A stretch of DNA of 64,000 bases from DASPTR01 sp964475545. GTDB lineage: Archaea; Thermoproteota; Bathyarchaeia; Bathyarchaeales; Bathycorpusculaceae. Shown piece by piece: positions 8,626-17,164 of this stretch (position 1 is its first letter; the number at the start of each line of letters is the position of its first letter). The position numbers were made by a program, and so were the translations under genes. The stretch is taken from assembly GCA_964475545.1 (NCBI GenBank), contig CAYYXF010000001.1, positions 34,165 to 98,164 on the forward strand, in the 5' to 3' direction. The notes beneath the pieces were generated by a model. The model did no database searches. It was not told the origin of the DNA and was given only the letters and a program-made list of their open reading frames with translations.

Positions 8626-9018
8626 GTGACTCGCCCTATTGATGTTGGAAGTCTCCGTGTTGGAGGATACATGATTATCGATGGAGAGCCTTGCCAGATA
8701 GTGGACATAACAAAGTCGAAGCCCGGAAAACACGGTTCAGCCAAAGCAAGAATCGTAGCCATAGGCGTTTTTGACGGAGCAAAGAGGCAGTTTGTTAAAC
8801 CCGTGGACTTGAACACTGAAGTACCAATAATTGACAAGAGGATGGGGCAAGTGTATGCGGTGAACCCTTCAGGCATTCAGATAATGGACCTTGAGACCTA
8901 TGAGTATTTGGATGCTCCTTACCCAGAAGACGCGGGGTTGAAGGCGAAGCTTGTGCCCGGCGTTGAGATTGAGTACTGGAAAATAATGGGCAGAATGAAA
9001 ATCGTGAGGAGCAAGTAG
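8626..9018 (+). CDS. eif5A: Translation factor aIF5A (hypusine-containing)
   Basis: A 130-residue aIF5A with an N-terminal SH3-like domain and a C-terminal OB domain. The modified lysine lies in the KSKPGKHGSAK loop (Lys35 counted from the GTG at 8626). The protein relieves ribosome stalling, for instance at proline runs, after deoxyhypusine modification. The start is GTG; the ATG two bases earlier is out of frame. It stands alone, divergent from nadK. Confidence 0.95.
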   Translation: MTRPIDVGSLRVGGYMIIDGEPCQIVDITKSKPGKHGSAKARIVAIGVFDGAKRQFVKPVDLNTEVPIIDKRMGQVYAVNPSGIQIMDLETYEYLDAPYPEDAGLKAKLVPGVEIEYWKIMGRMKIVRSK

Positions 9019-9154
9019 CACGTGCGCCATCGTTGACAGCAAACGGGCTATGAACCTCGCCTGAGCTTAGCTTCCAAATTAAAGGAGCAATTTGAAACTC
9101 ATATTTTGGGGAAAACGGAAAATATCATGACGAGTTGGCGACGGGCTTGATTCT

Positions 9155-9388
9155 CTACTCAGCAGTGTTTGCTTGCTTCTTTGGGGCATGTTCACTCCAC
9201 CAGTCCCAGCCGAGCACTTTGAACCCAATATAAAGGACCAGGAGCGTTACTCCCCAGCTTAAAGCGATAGCTGCTACCTGCAGAATTAGCTCTGCCAGAA
9301 ACGCATGGCTGATCCAAGCGCTTAATGAGCACAGACCTATCAGTATAAGAACGAACATGGTCACGTGGATAGCTCGTTCTCCAGGCAT
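9155..9388 (-). CDS. Small two-helix membrane protein, unknown function
   Basis: A 77-residue protein with two strongly hydrophobic segments (about residues 10-30 and 35-60) and a polar, Lys-ending tail after a GWDWWSEH sequence. I do not recognise a family. The ATG start, the clean membrane pattern and the isolated position make it more likely real than not. It lies tail-to-tail with the aIF5A gene. Confidence 0.5.
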   Translation of the reverse strand: MPGERAIHVTMFVLILIGLCSLSAWISHAFLAELILQVAAIALSWGVTLLVLYIGFKVLGWDWWSEHAPKKQANTAE

Positions 9389-9715
9389 TTGGTCTCACTT
9401 GCTAAACGTTTACAGTTTAAGGTCCGTTCGCGTTAAAAGATTTGCCATCAAGGTTTATTTCATTGTGGCGCATAGCATGTTCTAGAGCCGATGATGCTAG
9501 AAGAGCCGTCTGACTTGTGACGATACTTATATGGGGCTGAGGCTTCAGCACATTGCTTCGTGCGGGCAGAGTCCAATCCATTTAGGCTCGTTTCACGGGG
9601 GGCGCCACGTCATCTTTGGAGAGGAACGTCCTACAGAGGTGCATGCTATGCGCTCGCAGTTGAGCCACTATCATGATTGAGAAAGAACTTGCGCTCAGGC
9701 CGCAGATTCTGGTAT
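9389..9715. other. Gene-free 327-bp stretch with an orphan TATA-like box
   Basis: No credible coding frame was found. ACTTATAT at 9525-9532, with CGAT just before it, reads as a plus-strand TATA element, yet no plus-strand gene follows; the downstream DNA is antisense to the Hsp20 gene from 9716. A short unannotated RNA starting near 9555 is possible. I found only weak 4-bp stems and no box C/D or clear H/ACA signature. Confidence 0.4.
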
Positions 9716-10144
9716 TCAACTTCTGCGCTTACGTGGCAAGTGAACTTCTAAGATTCCTTTCTTGAGGCTGATTTTCATCTTGTCCATTTTCACAGGCACT
9801 GGAATGCGAGAATGACAGTGGAGTCTCTGGAATTCTCCTTTATGGTGTGTTATCCCCATTTCCTTGAAGGTCATTTTTCGTTTCATTTCTGCGGAAATTT
9901 CAAGTGTATCCTCATCCAGCGGTTTCACTTGCACCGTCTTCTCTTTTGTAAGAGGGAGGTCAACGGTCACCACGACTTCGGTCGGCGTCACTATCATGTC
10001 GCGGAGCGGCTCCATTGTGGAGGCTTTCTGGTTCCAGCTTGGCCTTTCCATTAGCCTCTCTCTCCGCCTTTCAAATTCCTTTTCCAAGTCGTCAAAATAG
10101 TCGTCAAAAAGATCCATGACTGAACGTTTTCTCTTGATCGCCAT
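9716..10144 (-). CDS. Hsp20/alpha-crystallin family small heat shock protein
   Basis: A roughly 142-residue small heat shock protein. A charged helical N-terminus precedes an alpha-crystallin domain (ITPTEVVVTVDLP-like start; closing GILEVHLPRK). It holds unfolded proteins in soluble oligomers. There is no C-terminal I-x-I tail, so oligomer size may differ from Hsp16.5. Two in-frame ATGs exist; the second (10144) is better spaced from the GGGAGGA site. The gene follows PAC2 by a few bases on the same strand, giving a proteostasis pair. Confidence 0.88.
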   Translation of the reverse strand: MAIKRKRSVMDLFDDYFDDLEKEFERRRERLMERPSWNQKASTMEPLRDMIVTPTEVVVTVDLPLTKEKTVQVKPLDEDTLEISAEMKRKMTFKEMGITHHKGEFQRLHCHSRIPVPVKMDKMKISLKKGILEVHLPRKRRS

Positions 10145-10158
10145 TATCATCTTCCTCC

Positions 10159-10902
10159 CTACGACACGTATACCGGTATGTCGTACTCTTGGGTCTTCTT
10201 CATTTTGGACATCTCTTCCTGAGTTCGCTTCATCACATCTCTAGCCTTTAGCCGTATTTCCTCACCTTTTTCCAAGAGTTTCGCAATGTCCACTTTTATT
10301 CCCGTTACCTTCGCCAAACCCTTCAGCACCTCCGCGGCCGCCTCCGGATCTGGATAGTTGACGAAACATTGTGCAAGTAGCGTCATTGCTGGTAAGCCTA
10401 TTTGGGCACAACGCATGAGCATGATTGCCTGGGGGCCGACCAGGTAGCCTTCCAACAAGGCTTCAATGCCTTTGTCCTGAACCATTTTTAGCATTTCTGG
10501 AGTTGACGCGGCCGCAAACACCTTCAATTCCTTCGCATCCTGCCTGTCTTGGATGGGTATACCGCTCAACGAAACCATCATCTTGACCTTCTTAGCCTTT
10601 CCCCAATCAATTAAAGCATCAATCACTGGATAGATGACGTCCGCAGCTAATGGCATCTCAGAGACGGCCAGCAGAATATTATGGTTCCCAAAGATCCTTA
10701 TGCTAGAATGAGGCAGTCCATCGTGTAGGACTATGAGCGGCGGCAGCAATTTTGAATCCATGTAGGCCACCTCGGCCAGGTTAAGCTCTTCCATCAAATG
10801 CGAGGCTGCTATCACTCCGACCAGTCCGACGTCTGGGAAACCGAAGAGCATAGTGGCCCCTTGTGGAATCTGCTTCTTTTCTATGATGTTAATCTCACTC
10901 AA
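10159..10902 (-). CDS. PAC2 family protein (proteasome assembly chaperone-like), copy 1
   Basis: A 247-residue PAC2-family protein. The N-terminal GFPDVGLVGVIAASHL segment and the central SLSGIPIQDR motif are diagnostic. The archaeal PAC2 branch is thought to help proteasome assembly, although direct evidence is limited. A C-terminal helix rich in Lys, Glu and Met follows. It is co-directional with Hsp20 and divergent from SRP54. A second paralogue lies at 41287-42060. Confidence 0.85.
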   Translation of the reverse strand: MSEINIIEKKQIPQGATMLFGFPDVGLVGVIAASHLMEELNLAEVAYMDSKLLPPLIVLHDGLPHSSIRIFGNHNILLAVSEMPLAADVIYPVIDALIDWGKAKKVKMMVSLSGIPIQDRQDAKELKVFAAASTPEMLKMVQDKGIEALLEGYLVGPQAIMLMRCAQIGLPAMTLLAQCFVNYPDPEAAAEVLKGLAKVTGIKVDIAKLLEKGEEIRLKARDVMKRTQEEMSKMKKTQEYDIPVYVS

Positions 10903-11015
10903 ACGTGATTCCTCAAATACTTAGAAATGTGTTTGCTGTAAAAAGCTTATTGAGAGCAACCTTAAAGGGCAGAATACCTATCTAGAGACTTAGCACTTCA
11001 AGTCTGGAGAAAATC

Positions 11016-12350
11016 ATGGCAATAGAACATTTAGGCTCTTCTCTTTACGATGCGATAAAAAAACTCTTCAAAGCATCTGTTATAGACGAGGCTGCCGTCA
11101 AGGAGCTTGTGCGTGACATACAGAGGGCTCTGCTACAATCCGACGTTAACGTCAAGCTTGTACTTGAGATTTCAAAGCGAATAGAGGAAAGAGCACTGAA
11201 AGAGAATGTTCCGCCAGGAATTTCGAGGCGTGAGCATGTAATAAAAGTTGTTTATGAGGAGCTTACGAGATTTCTGGGAGAAAAAGCTGTCGCAGTAAAG
11301 TTTGAGCCCGGAAAAAGAAAGACAATCATGCTTGTTGGCATCCAGGGTTCCGGGAAAACAACAAACGCTGCCAAGCTCGCTAGATACTTCCAAAAAAGGG
11401 GTCTCAAATCCGCATTGATCTGTGCAGACACATTTAGGCCTGGTGCCTACGCGCAGCTTCAACAGCTGGCCAACAGAATAAACGTGCCGATATACGGCGA
11501 TGTGAAAGCCAAAGACTCTCTGAAAGTGGTAAACGAAGGACTAAAACAGTTCGCAGACAAAGACGTGATAATCATAGACACTTCTGGTCGTCACAAAGAG
11601 GAACAGGAATTAATCAAAGAAATGAGAATGCTTGAGAACAATATTAGGCCGGATGAAGTAGTGCTAGTGATCGACGGAACAATCGGCCAGCAGGCACTGG
11701 CTCAGGCTGAAGCTTTCAACGAGGCAACACCAATAGGCTCAATTCTCGTAACGAAGCTGGATGGTTCAGCAAGGGGAGGAGGGGCGCTCTCAGCAGTTGC
11801 GGCAACTGGGGCACCTATAAAGTTCATCGGAACCGGAGAGAAAGTTGAAGACATCGAGCCTTTCGTTCCCTCCCGGTTTGTTGGGCGACTTTTAGGCATG
11901 GGAGACTTGGAGACTCTGCTTGAGAGAGTGCGTGACGCAGAAGTTAAGGTTCCTCAAAAGAAGGCTAAGGCCATTCTCAGCGGCAAGTTCACGTTAACAG
12001 ATATGTATGAGCAGTTTGAAGCCATGAAGGGAATGGGTACATTTCGAAAGCTTCTGAAAATGATACCTGGCATGTCTTATGACATACCCGAAGATATGCT
12101 AAACACCGCTGAGGGCAGGCTGGAAAAATGGCGTGTGATGATTCAGTCCATGACTCCCCAGGAAAAGGAAAATCCGAAGATCTTCAATGCCTCAAGGATG
12201 AAGAGAGTGGCCAGAGGTTCTGGAACAGGCGAGAAAGAGGTGAAGGAACTCCTGAAGCAATATGTAATGATGCGCCGTATGCTCAAGACTCTCAGGAGAA
12301 AGAAGAAGCTGCCCTTTTTTGGAAAAGGTATGCCTCTTGACTTGAAATAG
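11016..12350 (+). CDS. srp54: Signal recognition particle 54 kDa protein
   Basis: A 444-residue SRP54/Ffh GTPase: N domain (1-90), G domain with GIQGSGKTT at 108-116, DTFRPGAY, DTSGRH and TKLDGSARGGG motifs, then a Met-rich M domain with an RRMLKTLRRK helix near the end. It binds 7S RNA and signal sequences and docks with FtsY at the membrane. The length is normal and no intein is present. It begins a plus-strand run that reaches to 16.4 kb. Confidence 0.96.
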   Translation: MAIEHLGSSLYDAIKKLFKASVIDEAAVKELVRDIQRALLQSDVNVKLVLEISKRIEERALKENVPPGISRREHVIKVVYEELTRFLGEKAVAVKFEPGKRKTIMLVGIQGSGKTTNAAKLARYFQKRGLKSALICADTFRPGAYAQLQQLANRINVPIYGDVKAKDSLKVVNEGLKQFADKDVIIIDTSGRHKEEQELIKEMRMLENNIRPDEVVLVIDGTIGQQALAQAEAFNEATPIGSILVTKLDGSARGGGALSAVAATGAPIKFIGTGEKVEDIEPFVPSRFVGRLLGMGDLETLLERVRDAEVKVPQKKAKAILSGKFTLTDMYEQFEAMKGMGTFRKLLKMIPGMSYDIPEDMLNTAEGRLEKWRVMIQSMTPQEKENPKIFNASRMKRVARGSGTGEKEVKELLKQYVMMRRMLKTLRRKKKLPFFGKGMPLDLK

Positions 12351-12375
12351 TTGGAGAGGTCTAGAAGGTCCTTCT

Positions 12376-13716
12376 ATGAGTGTTCTGCAAGAATCGCTAA
12401 GAATGATCGAAAAATATCCTCTGTGCGATAATTGCTTGGGAAGACAGTTCGCCCTGCTCGGGCACGGAGTTGAAAATGGCGAACGTGGAAAATCAATAAA
12501 ACTAGCCTTGACATTAGAGGCCCACAGAACGTCTCTCAGCAGCAAAGAGGCTGTGAAGATTCTTAAAACCCTCGCCACCAACGGTTTCTCAAGAACGGCA
12601 CAAGAAATACTGCAGAAAATGAAGAAACGTGTCCCAAGCAAAAGCTTTCCGAAGAAATGCTATCTTTGCGAAGACAGATTCGAAGAAATTGAACGCATGG
12701 CAAAGAAGGCCCTAACAATGCTAAAGCCATATGAATACAGCAACTTCCTGGTAGGAATAGAATTGCCTATAGACGCGGCTGAGCGCGAGGACGAGTTCAA
12801 AGCCGAGTTCACAGTCGAGCATGGAGAGAGCATGCGAAACGAACTTGGACGACTGATAGGGAAGAGACTTGCCCAAGAAAACGGAAAAACTGTGGAGTTT
12901 ATGAAGCCGGAAGTGGTTGTGCTTGTCAATCCATACACTGAGGCAGTGAAGCTCCAAGTGAACCCACTATTTGTCGCTGGACGGTACCGAAAGCTGGTCA
13001 GGAATATTCCACAATCAAAGTGGTTCTGCTCAGATTGCCGAGGGCGAGGCTGCGAAAAATGCAACTGGACTGGCAAGATGTATCCACAGTCAGTAGAAGA
13101 AATCATTGGAAAACCCTTCTTAGACGCGACAAGTGGTGTAACCTCGTCATTCCACGCGTCTGGAAGGGAGGATATCGACGCTCGCATGTTAGGAAATGGA
13201 CGACCATTCGTAATTGAAATAACAAGGCCTAAACAGCGCTTCTTAGATCTTGAGAAGCTTGAGAAGGCCGTAAACGCCCATGGAAAGGGGAAGGTCAAAG
13301 TTTCAAACTTGGGGCTTGCAAACAAAGACGTTGTGAGAGGGTTGAAAAGGGCGGAATCAACACAGAAAGAATATCGTATGACTGTTGAATTCGAAAATGA
13401 TGTCAGGGTCAAGGATCTGGATCTGTTGAAAGAGAAGCTAAAAAACTCCATGATCGCTCAGAAGACTCCGATTCGTGTTCTGCATAGGCGTGCAGATCTA
13501 ACGCGGGAAAAGTACATATACGACGTGAATATAAAGAAACTCTCGCCCAAAAAGGTTGAGATGAAGCTACGTTGCCAAGGAGGGCTTTATGTTAAGGAGT
13601 TGGTGACTGGAGATGAAGGAAGGACAACGCCTAGCGTTTCAGAGATCCTCAAAAACAAGGGCAAACCCTCGAAACTTGATGTTTTGAACGTGATTATGGG
13701 AGATTCGGGAAGGTAA
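12376..13716 (+). CDS. pus10: tRNA pseudouridine synthase Pus10 (positions 54/55)
   Basis: A 446-residue Pus10. The N-terminal THUMP-related part carries a zinc site formed by Cys17/Cys20 and a later CEDRF pair. A second Cys cluster, FCSDCRGRGCEKC, precedes the catalytic domain, where Asp268 in the EDIDARMLGNGRPF segment is the likely nucleophile. Archaeal Pus10 makes pseudouridine at tRNA 54 and 55. It starts 25 bases after srp54 and ends four bases before rpl21e, so it is part of the ribosomal cluster. Confidence 0.94.
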   Translation: MSVLQESLRMIEKYPLCDNCLGRQFALLGHGVENGERGKSIKLALTLEAHRTSLSSKEAVKILKTLATNGFSRTAQEILQKMKKRVPSKSFPKKCYLCEDRFEEIERMAKKALTMLKPYEYSNFLVGIELPIDAAEREDEFKAEFTVEHGESMRNELGRLIGKRLAQENGKTVEFMKPEVVVLVNPYTEAVKLQVNPLFVAGRYRKLVRNIPQSKWFCSDCRGRGCEKCNWTGKMYPQSVEEIIGKPFLDATSGVTSSFHASGREDIDARMLGNGRPFVIEITRPKQRFLDLEKLEKAVNAHGKGKVKVSNLGLANKDVVRGLKRAESTQKEYRMTVEFENDVRVKDLDLLKEKLKNSMIAQKTPIRVLHRRADLTREKYIYDVNIKKLSPKKVEMKLRCQGGLYVKELVTGDEGRTTPSVSEILKNKGKPSKLDVLNVIMGDSGR

Positions 13717-13720
13717 AAAG

Positions 13721-14017
13721 ATGAGAGGGTCAAAGGGTTATCGTTCAGGTGCACGGCGACTACTGACAAAAGAACCTAGAGAGCGCGGGAAAATCAAGCT
13801 GAGCAAACTGCTGCAGGAGTATCAGCTTGGGAGCCGTGTTGTCGTTAAAATCGACCCAAGCGTCCAAAAAGGGATGCCGCATAGGCGCTATCACGGCAGA
13901 ATTGGCACTGTAACCGAGAAGCGTGGACGAAGCTACGTTGTGACCGTTTCCCAGGGAGACACAGTAAAGGAAATTATTGTCAGACCCGAACATCTGGAAC
14001 CGTTCAAGGGTGATTAG
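13721..14017 (+). CDS. rpl21e: 50S ribosomal protein L21e
   Basis: A 98-residue basic protein with the L21e start (SKGYRSGARRLL), VKIDPSVQKGMPHRRYHGR in the SH3-like core, and a C-terminal RPEHL segment. It sits four bases after pus10 and one base before rpoF. The order L21e-RpoF-DUF655-KsgA is widely conserved in archaea and supports the assignment. Confidence 0.96.
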   Translation: MRGSKGYRSGARRLLTKEPRERGKIKLSKLLQEYQLGSRVVVKIDPSVQKGMPHRRYHGRIGTVTEKRGRSYVVTVSQGDTVKEIIVRPEHLEPFKGD

Positions 14018-14018
14018 A

Positions 14019-14357
14019 ATGTCGAAAGAAAGCGTTGCGGAAAAGAAGCTCACGCTTCCACAAGTCAAGAAGCTGCTGGAATCAGGCGGTGAAGAGAACT
14101 TGGATCAACTGCAGCGCCGAACGTTTGATTACGTGTCCAAATTTTCCAAAGTGAGCGTTGAAGCAGCCGAAAAATTGGTGGAAAGACTTGTAAGAGAATT
14201 CGGCTTGGAAGAGGAAGAGGCAGTCCAAATAGTCAATTGCATGCCGAAGACAGTTGATGAGTTGAGAGTTTTTCTTGCTGGCGGTCGCAAGATTGTCGAT
14301 GTCTCAATAATGAAGACCATCGTCAGCCTCCTGGATGAACATCAAAAGGCGAAATAG
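14019..14357 (+). CDS. rpoF: RNA polymerase subunit F (Rpo4, Rpb4 homologue)
   Basis: A 112-residue RpoF counted from the ATG at 14019. The frame is open upstream into rpl21e, but the first shared residues would be antisense to no motif and the ATG lies one base after the L21e stop. Helical content, an LEEEEAVQIVNCMP sequence and a C-terminal tail after the VFLAGG turn match archaeal Rpo4. It pairs with Rpo7 to form the polymerase stalk. Confidence 0.9.
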   Translation: MSKESVAEKKLTLPQVKKLLESGGEENLDQLQRRTFDYVSKFSKVSVEAAEKLVERLVREFGLEEEEAVQIVNCMPKTVDELRVFLAGGRKIVDVSIMKTIVSLLDEHQKAK

Positions 14358-14416
14358 CCAGAGCGGTGGTCTAGCAACCATTTTTTAAGCAACAAAAACG
14401 TAAGATAGAGGCTAAT

Positions 14417-14992
14417 ATGACCATGATGGAGAAGCGGTACGAAGAGTACGCTTACGTTTTAGATTTCCTGTCACACGGCCGCGCTGGAGTACGCCCAACT
14501 GGAAGAGCAGGGTATCGAGCGGGAGCTCTAGTTCAGTTGATGGGCGAAGAGTTCTTCACGCTGTTAGAAGCCTTAGTAAAGGACAGCGTAACGTTGAAGG
14601 CTCAGGACCGCGTCTACGTCGGAAAAGAACCGCGCGAAGAAATCACTTACATCATTGGCAGAATAGGATACGACGAGCTGACAGCCACCGCGAAGATGGA
14701 AATATCAGCAGTCATAAGCAGAATAGTACTGAGCCGCGAAAACTGGTTCATAAATTTCTTCAATAATGCAAGAGCAATAACGCCGAGAATGCACGCGTTG
14801 GAGCTGATTCCTGGAATAGGGAAGAAATACATGTGGCAGGCCATAAATGAACGTGAAAAAAGACCTTTTGAAAGCTATGATGATCTACAGAAACGCACAG
14901 AGCTGCCTAATCCTGTCAAATTGATAACCAAGAGAGTCATGGAAGAACTGTCAGGCGACAGCAAATACAGACTGTTCACAAGAGCCCAGTAG
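14417..14992 (+). CDS. DUF655 family protein
   Basis: A 191-residue member of DUF655: an N-terminal EEYAYVLDFLSHG sequence, an S1/OB-like middle with YVGK, and a C-terminal helix-hairpin-helix (LELIPGIGKKYMWQAI) expected to bind nucleic acid. The family nearly always lies between rpoF and ksgA, as here, and its exact role in transcription or rRNA processing is unsettled. The upstream gap of 59 bases contains a TTTTTTAA stretch that may be a promoter. Confidence 0.9.
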   Translation: MTMMEKRYEEYAYVLDFLSHGRAGVRPTGRAGYRAGALVQLMGEEFFTLLEALVKDSVTLKAQDRVYVGKEPREEITYIIGRIGYDELTATAKMEISAVISRIVLSRENWFINFFNNARAITPRMHALELIPGIGKKYMWQAINEREKRPFESYDDLQKRTELPNPVKLITKRVMEELSGDSKYRLFTRAQ

Positions 14993-15003
14993 TGTAGCCG
15001 AAC

Positions 15004-15840
15004 TTGTCCACGAGTGATATGAGCCTCCTAGAAAGAACGAAGCTTCTGCTTCGAAGATATCGAATCTCTCCGAACAAGCTACTAGGGCAAAACTTCATGA
15101 TTGAGCCTTCAATTTTCCAAAGCATGAGTGACTATGTCTCATTAGACCAAGATGACGTGACGTTGGACATTGGCGCGGGTCTTGGCTTCCTCACACGTTT
15201 TCTGGCGGAAAAGTGTAGAAGTGTTTTAGCTGTTGAAGCAGACGGTAGGCTTGTGACGGTTCTACGCGAACAACTTCAGGATTTGCCGAAGGTTACAATA
15301 ATCAAAGGTAACGTGCTCAAAATTCAGATTCCAGAATTCAACAAAGTCGTGTCGATTCCCCCTTACCAGATTTCTTCGCGCCTTCTCTTGTGGCTCTTCA
15401 AAAGGAATATCGCCTCTTCAGTTTTGATCCTTCAGAAGGAGTTTGCGAATCGCCTAATGGCTCCAGTGGGAAGCGAAGACTATGGATGGCTAACAGTTCT
15501 CACATATTATAATACAGAGTGTGAGCGCTTAGATTTCGTGCCAAAGTGGGTGTTCTATCCACAGCCTGAAGTGGATTCGACCATCGTGCGCTTGAAGCCG
15601 AGAAAGCATTCACCTTTCGAGGTGACCAACGAAGCCCTGTTTACCAAGTTGGTGCAAAGCATTTTTGCTCAACGCAATAGAAAAGTCAGAAATGCTATTC
15701 GCCCGTTTCTGAAAGGCGTGCTCGCAAGAACTGACGAAGATGCTGAGACTATTGCTCAAAGGCTTCCGCATTGCAGTGAACGGGTGAGACAGCTGGCGCC
15801 AGAAGATTTCGGAGCGTTGTCTAATGCCATTTCCAGCTAA
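15004..15840 (+). CDS. ksgA: 16S rRNA dimethyladenosine transferase (KsgA/Dim1)
   Basis: A 278-residue SAM methyltransferase that dimethylates two adjacent adenines in the 3' hairpin of 16S rRNA. GQNFM near the start, LDIGAGLGFLT (motif I) and an IPPYQISSRLL sequence in place of the NLPY motif IV are seen, with a C-terminal four-helix part. The start is TTG at 15004 or ATG at 15019. It overlaps the following methyltransferase by 17 bases. Confidence 0.93.
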   Translation: MSTSDMSLLERTKLLLRRYRISPNKLLGQNFMIEPSIFQSMSDYVSLDQDDVTLDIGAGLGFLTRFLAEKCRSVLAVEADGRLVTVLREQLQDLPKVTIIKGNVLKIQIPEFNKVVSIPPYQISSRLLLWLFKRNIASSVLILQKEFANRLMAPVGSEDYGWLTVLTYYNTECERLDFVPKWVFYPQPEVDSTIVRLKPRKHSPFEVTNEALFTKLVQSIFAQRNRKVRNAIRPFLKGVLARTDEDAETIAQRLPHCSERVRQLAPEDFGALSNAISS

Positions 15841-16441
15841 ACAAGTGTTCTTTGCCGACTACGTCTTCAATGTCCCTGAGAATGTCTACGTGCCCGCCGA
15901 GGATTCATTTCTCTTTGCTGAGAACCTAGCGGTTGAACGAGGCGACTACGTTCTTGACATCGGAACTGGATGCGGAATCTTGGGCATAGTCGCAGCAACG
16001 AACGCCGCCAAAGTTGTCGCCGTGGACATAAATCCCCACGCGATTAGGTGCGCAAAAGAAAACGCGAAGCTGAACAACATGATCGACAAGTTGCTCTTAA
16101 TACAAGGAGACTTACTTTCCGCATTGAGAACAGAAGAAAGATTCGATCTGATCCTTTTCAACGCTCCATACCTTCCAGCAAGCCATACTAAACACGGATC
16201 TTGGCTTGAACGCGCTTGGGCAGGCGGAAAGAATGGCAGGCAAGTCATAGACAGATTCATCTGCCAATTGCCAGATCACATGATGCCTGACGGTCGAATC
16301 CTACTGCTGCAATCAACACTGTCCAATCTCAACAGAACTGTGGAGAGCTTCAACGACGGGGGTTTGAAAACCCGAATTATCGCCTCACAGAATTTGCCGT
16401 TCTTCGAGTCAATAGCTCTGATCGAAGCAAGACACAGTTGA
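15824..16441 (+). CDS. HemK2/Mtq2-type protein-glutamine methyltransferase
   Basis: A 205-residue class-I methyltransferase with VYVPAEDS near residue 25, LDIGTGCGILGI (motif I) and a motif IV reading NAPYLP instead of the standard NPPYLP. The order next to ksgA is conserved in archaea and the eukaryotic homologue, Mtq2, methylates the GGQ glutamine of the release factor eRF1. The Pro-to-Ala change in motif IV is unusual because NPPY holds the substrate amide, but the Asn and Tyr remain. Confidence 0.87.
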   Translation: MPFPAKQVFFADYVFNVPENVYVPAEDSFLFAENLAVERGDYVLDIGTGCGILGIVAATNAAKVVAVDINPHAIRCAKENAKLNNMIDKLLLIQGDLLSALRTEERFDLILFNAPYLPASHTKHGSWLERAWAGGKNGRQVIDRFICQLPDHMMPDGRILLLQSTLSNLNRTVESFNDGGLKTRIIASQNLPFFESIALIEARHS

Positions 16442-16472
16442 GCAATCTATTCAAGCTTGAAAAAGCATCGGG

Positions 16473-17081
16473 TTAATCAAGGATTTTCTGCATTCTCAAC
16501 TCATCTCTCACTGGTAGTCCGCCGATGCCCGGCAGGATCTGACCGTGCTTCTCTGCTATGACGTTTGGTTTTACAGCAAAAATCTGAAAGCCTAACGACT
16601 GGTAGAACGCTAAGGCTGGTAGATTGTCATTTGAAGTTGAAACCAACAGCTTCCTATTTCGTGATCCTCTAGCCTCTGCTTCAACCTTCCCGATCAAAGT
16701 ATTACCAATCCCAGAACCCTGATATTCAGGTCGCACGCCCAAGGCTATAATTATCAAGTTGTCCTCATCTTTAGCAAAAGAGACAAACCCCGCAGTCTTC
16801 CTGCCTATTTTTGCTACGTATGCTAGTTGCTCGGAAACGTTGAATCTTCTGTCGAAGGTGAGCTGTTCCTCTTCTCCCCAAAATCGTCTGACGAACTCTC
16901 TGATCTCCTCTTTCTCTCTTTTTGACGAAAGCCTCTTAACAACATGCCTTGCCTTGTTTTTCGCTAAGCATGAAGGGCATATTATCCGCTGTTTTGCATG
17001 TCCTTCACATACAAGCGTGCCACAACCACCGCATCTGTAAACTGCGGCATTCCCGCAGTATTTGCAGTTCAATGGATTCAT
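16473..17081 (-). CDS. GNAT acetyltransferase with N-terminal zinc finger
   Basis: A 202-residue protein in two parts. Residues 5-40 hold Cys6, Cys9, Cys17, Cys20, Cys25, His28, Cys35 and Cys38, a double zinc-binding finger like B-box or HIT fingers. Residues 55-170 are a GNAT domain with LGVRPEYQGSGIG as the acetyl-CoA loop and FYQSLGF near the end. The finger may select a protein or nucleic-acid partner. Target unknown. It is transcribed divergently from the dCTP-deaminase-like gene. Confidence 0.85.
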   Translation of the reverse strand: MNPLNCKYCGNAAVYRCGGCGTLVCEGHAKQRIICPSCLAKNKARHVVKRLSSKREKEEIREFVRRFWGEEEQLTFDRRFNVSEQLAYVAKIGRKTAGFVSFAKDEDNLIIIALGVRPEYQGSGIGNTLIGKVEAEARGSRNRKLLVSTSNDNLPALAFYQSLGFQIFAVKPNVIAEKHGQILPGIGGLPVRDELRMQKILD

Positions 17082-17107
17082 CTTCTCTTCACTTGTTTTG
17101 TCGAAAA

Positions 17108-17117
17108 ACTATATAAC
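17108..17117 (+). promoter_or_regulatory. TATA box of the dCTP deaminase/dUTPase-like gene
   Basis: ACTATATAAC precedes the ATG at 17165 by about 50 bases. A strong GGGGGAGGT ribosome site lies eight bases before the ATG. Confidence 0.55.
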
Positions 17118-17164
17118 GTGAAAGGTTCAGTATTGTAGGAAAGCTTTGGGGGAGGTCTAACGCA

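Noticed and set aside
12660..13451. 263-residue minus-strand frame inside pus10
   Set aside because: Shadow of a confidently assigned gene; low-complexity Ser/Phe composition.
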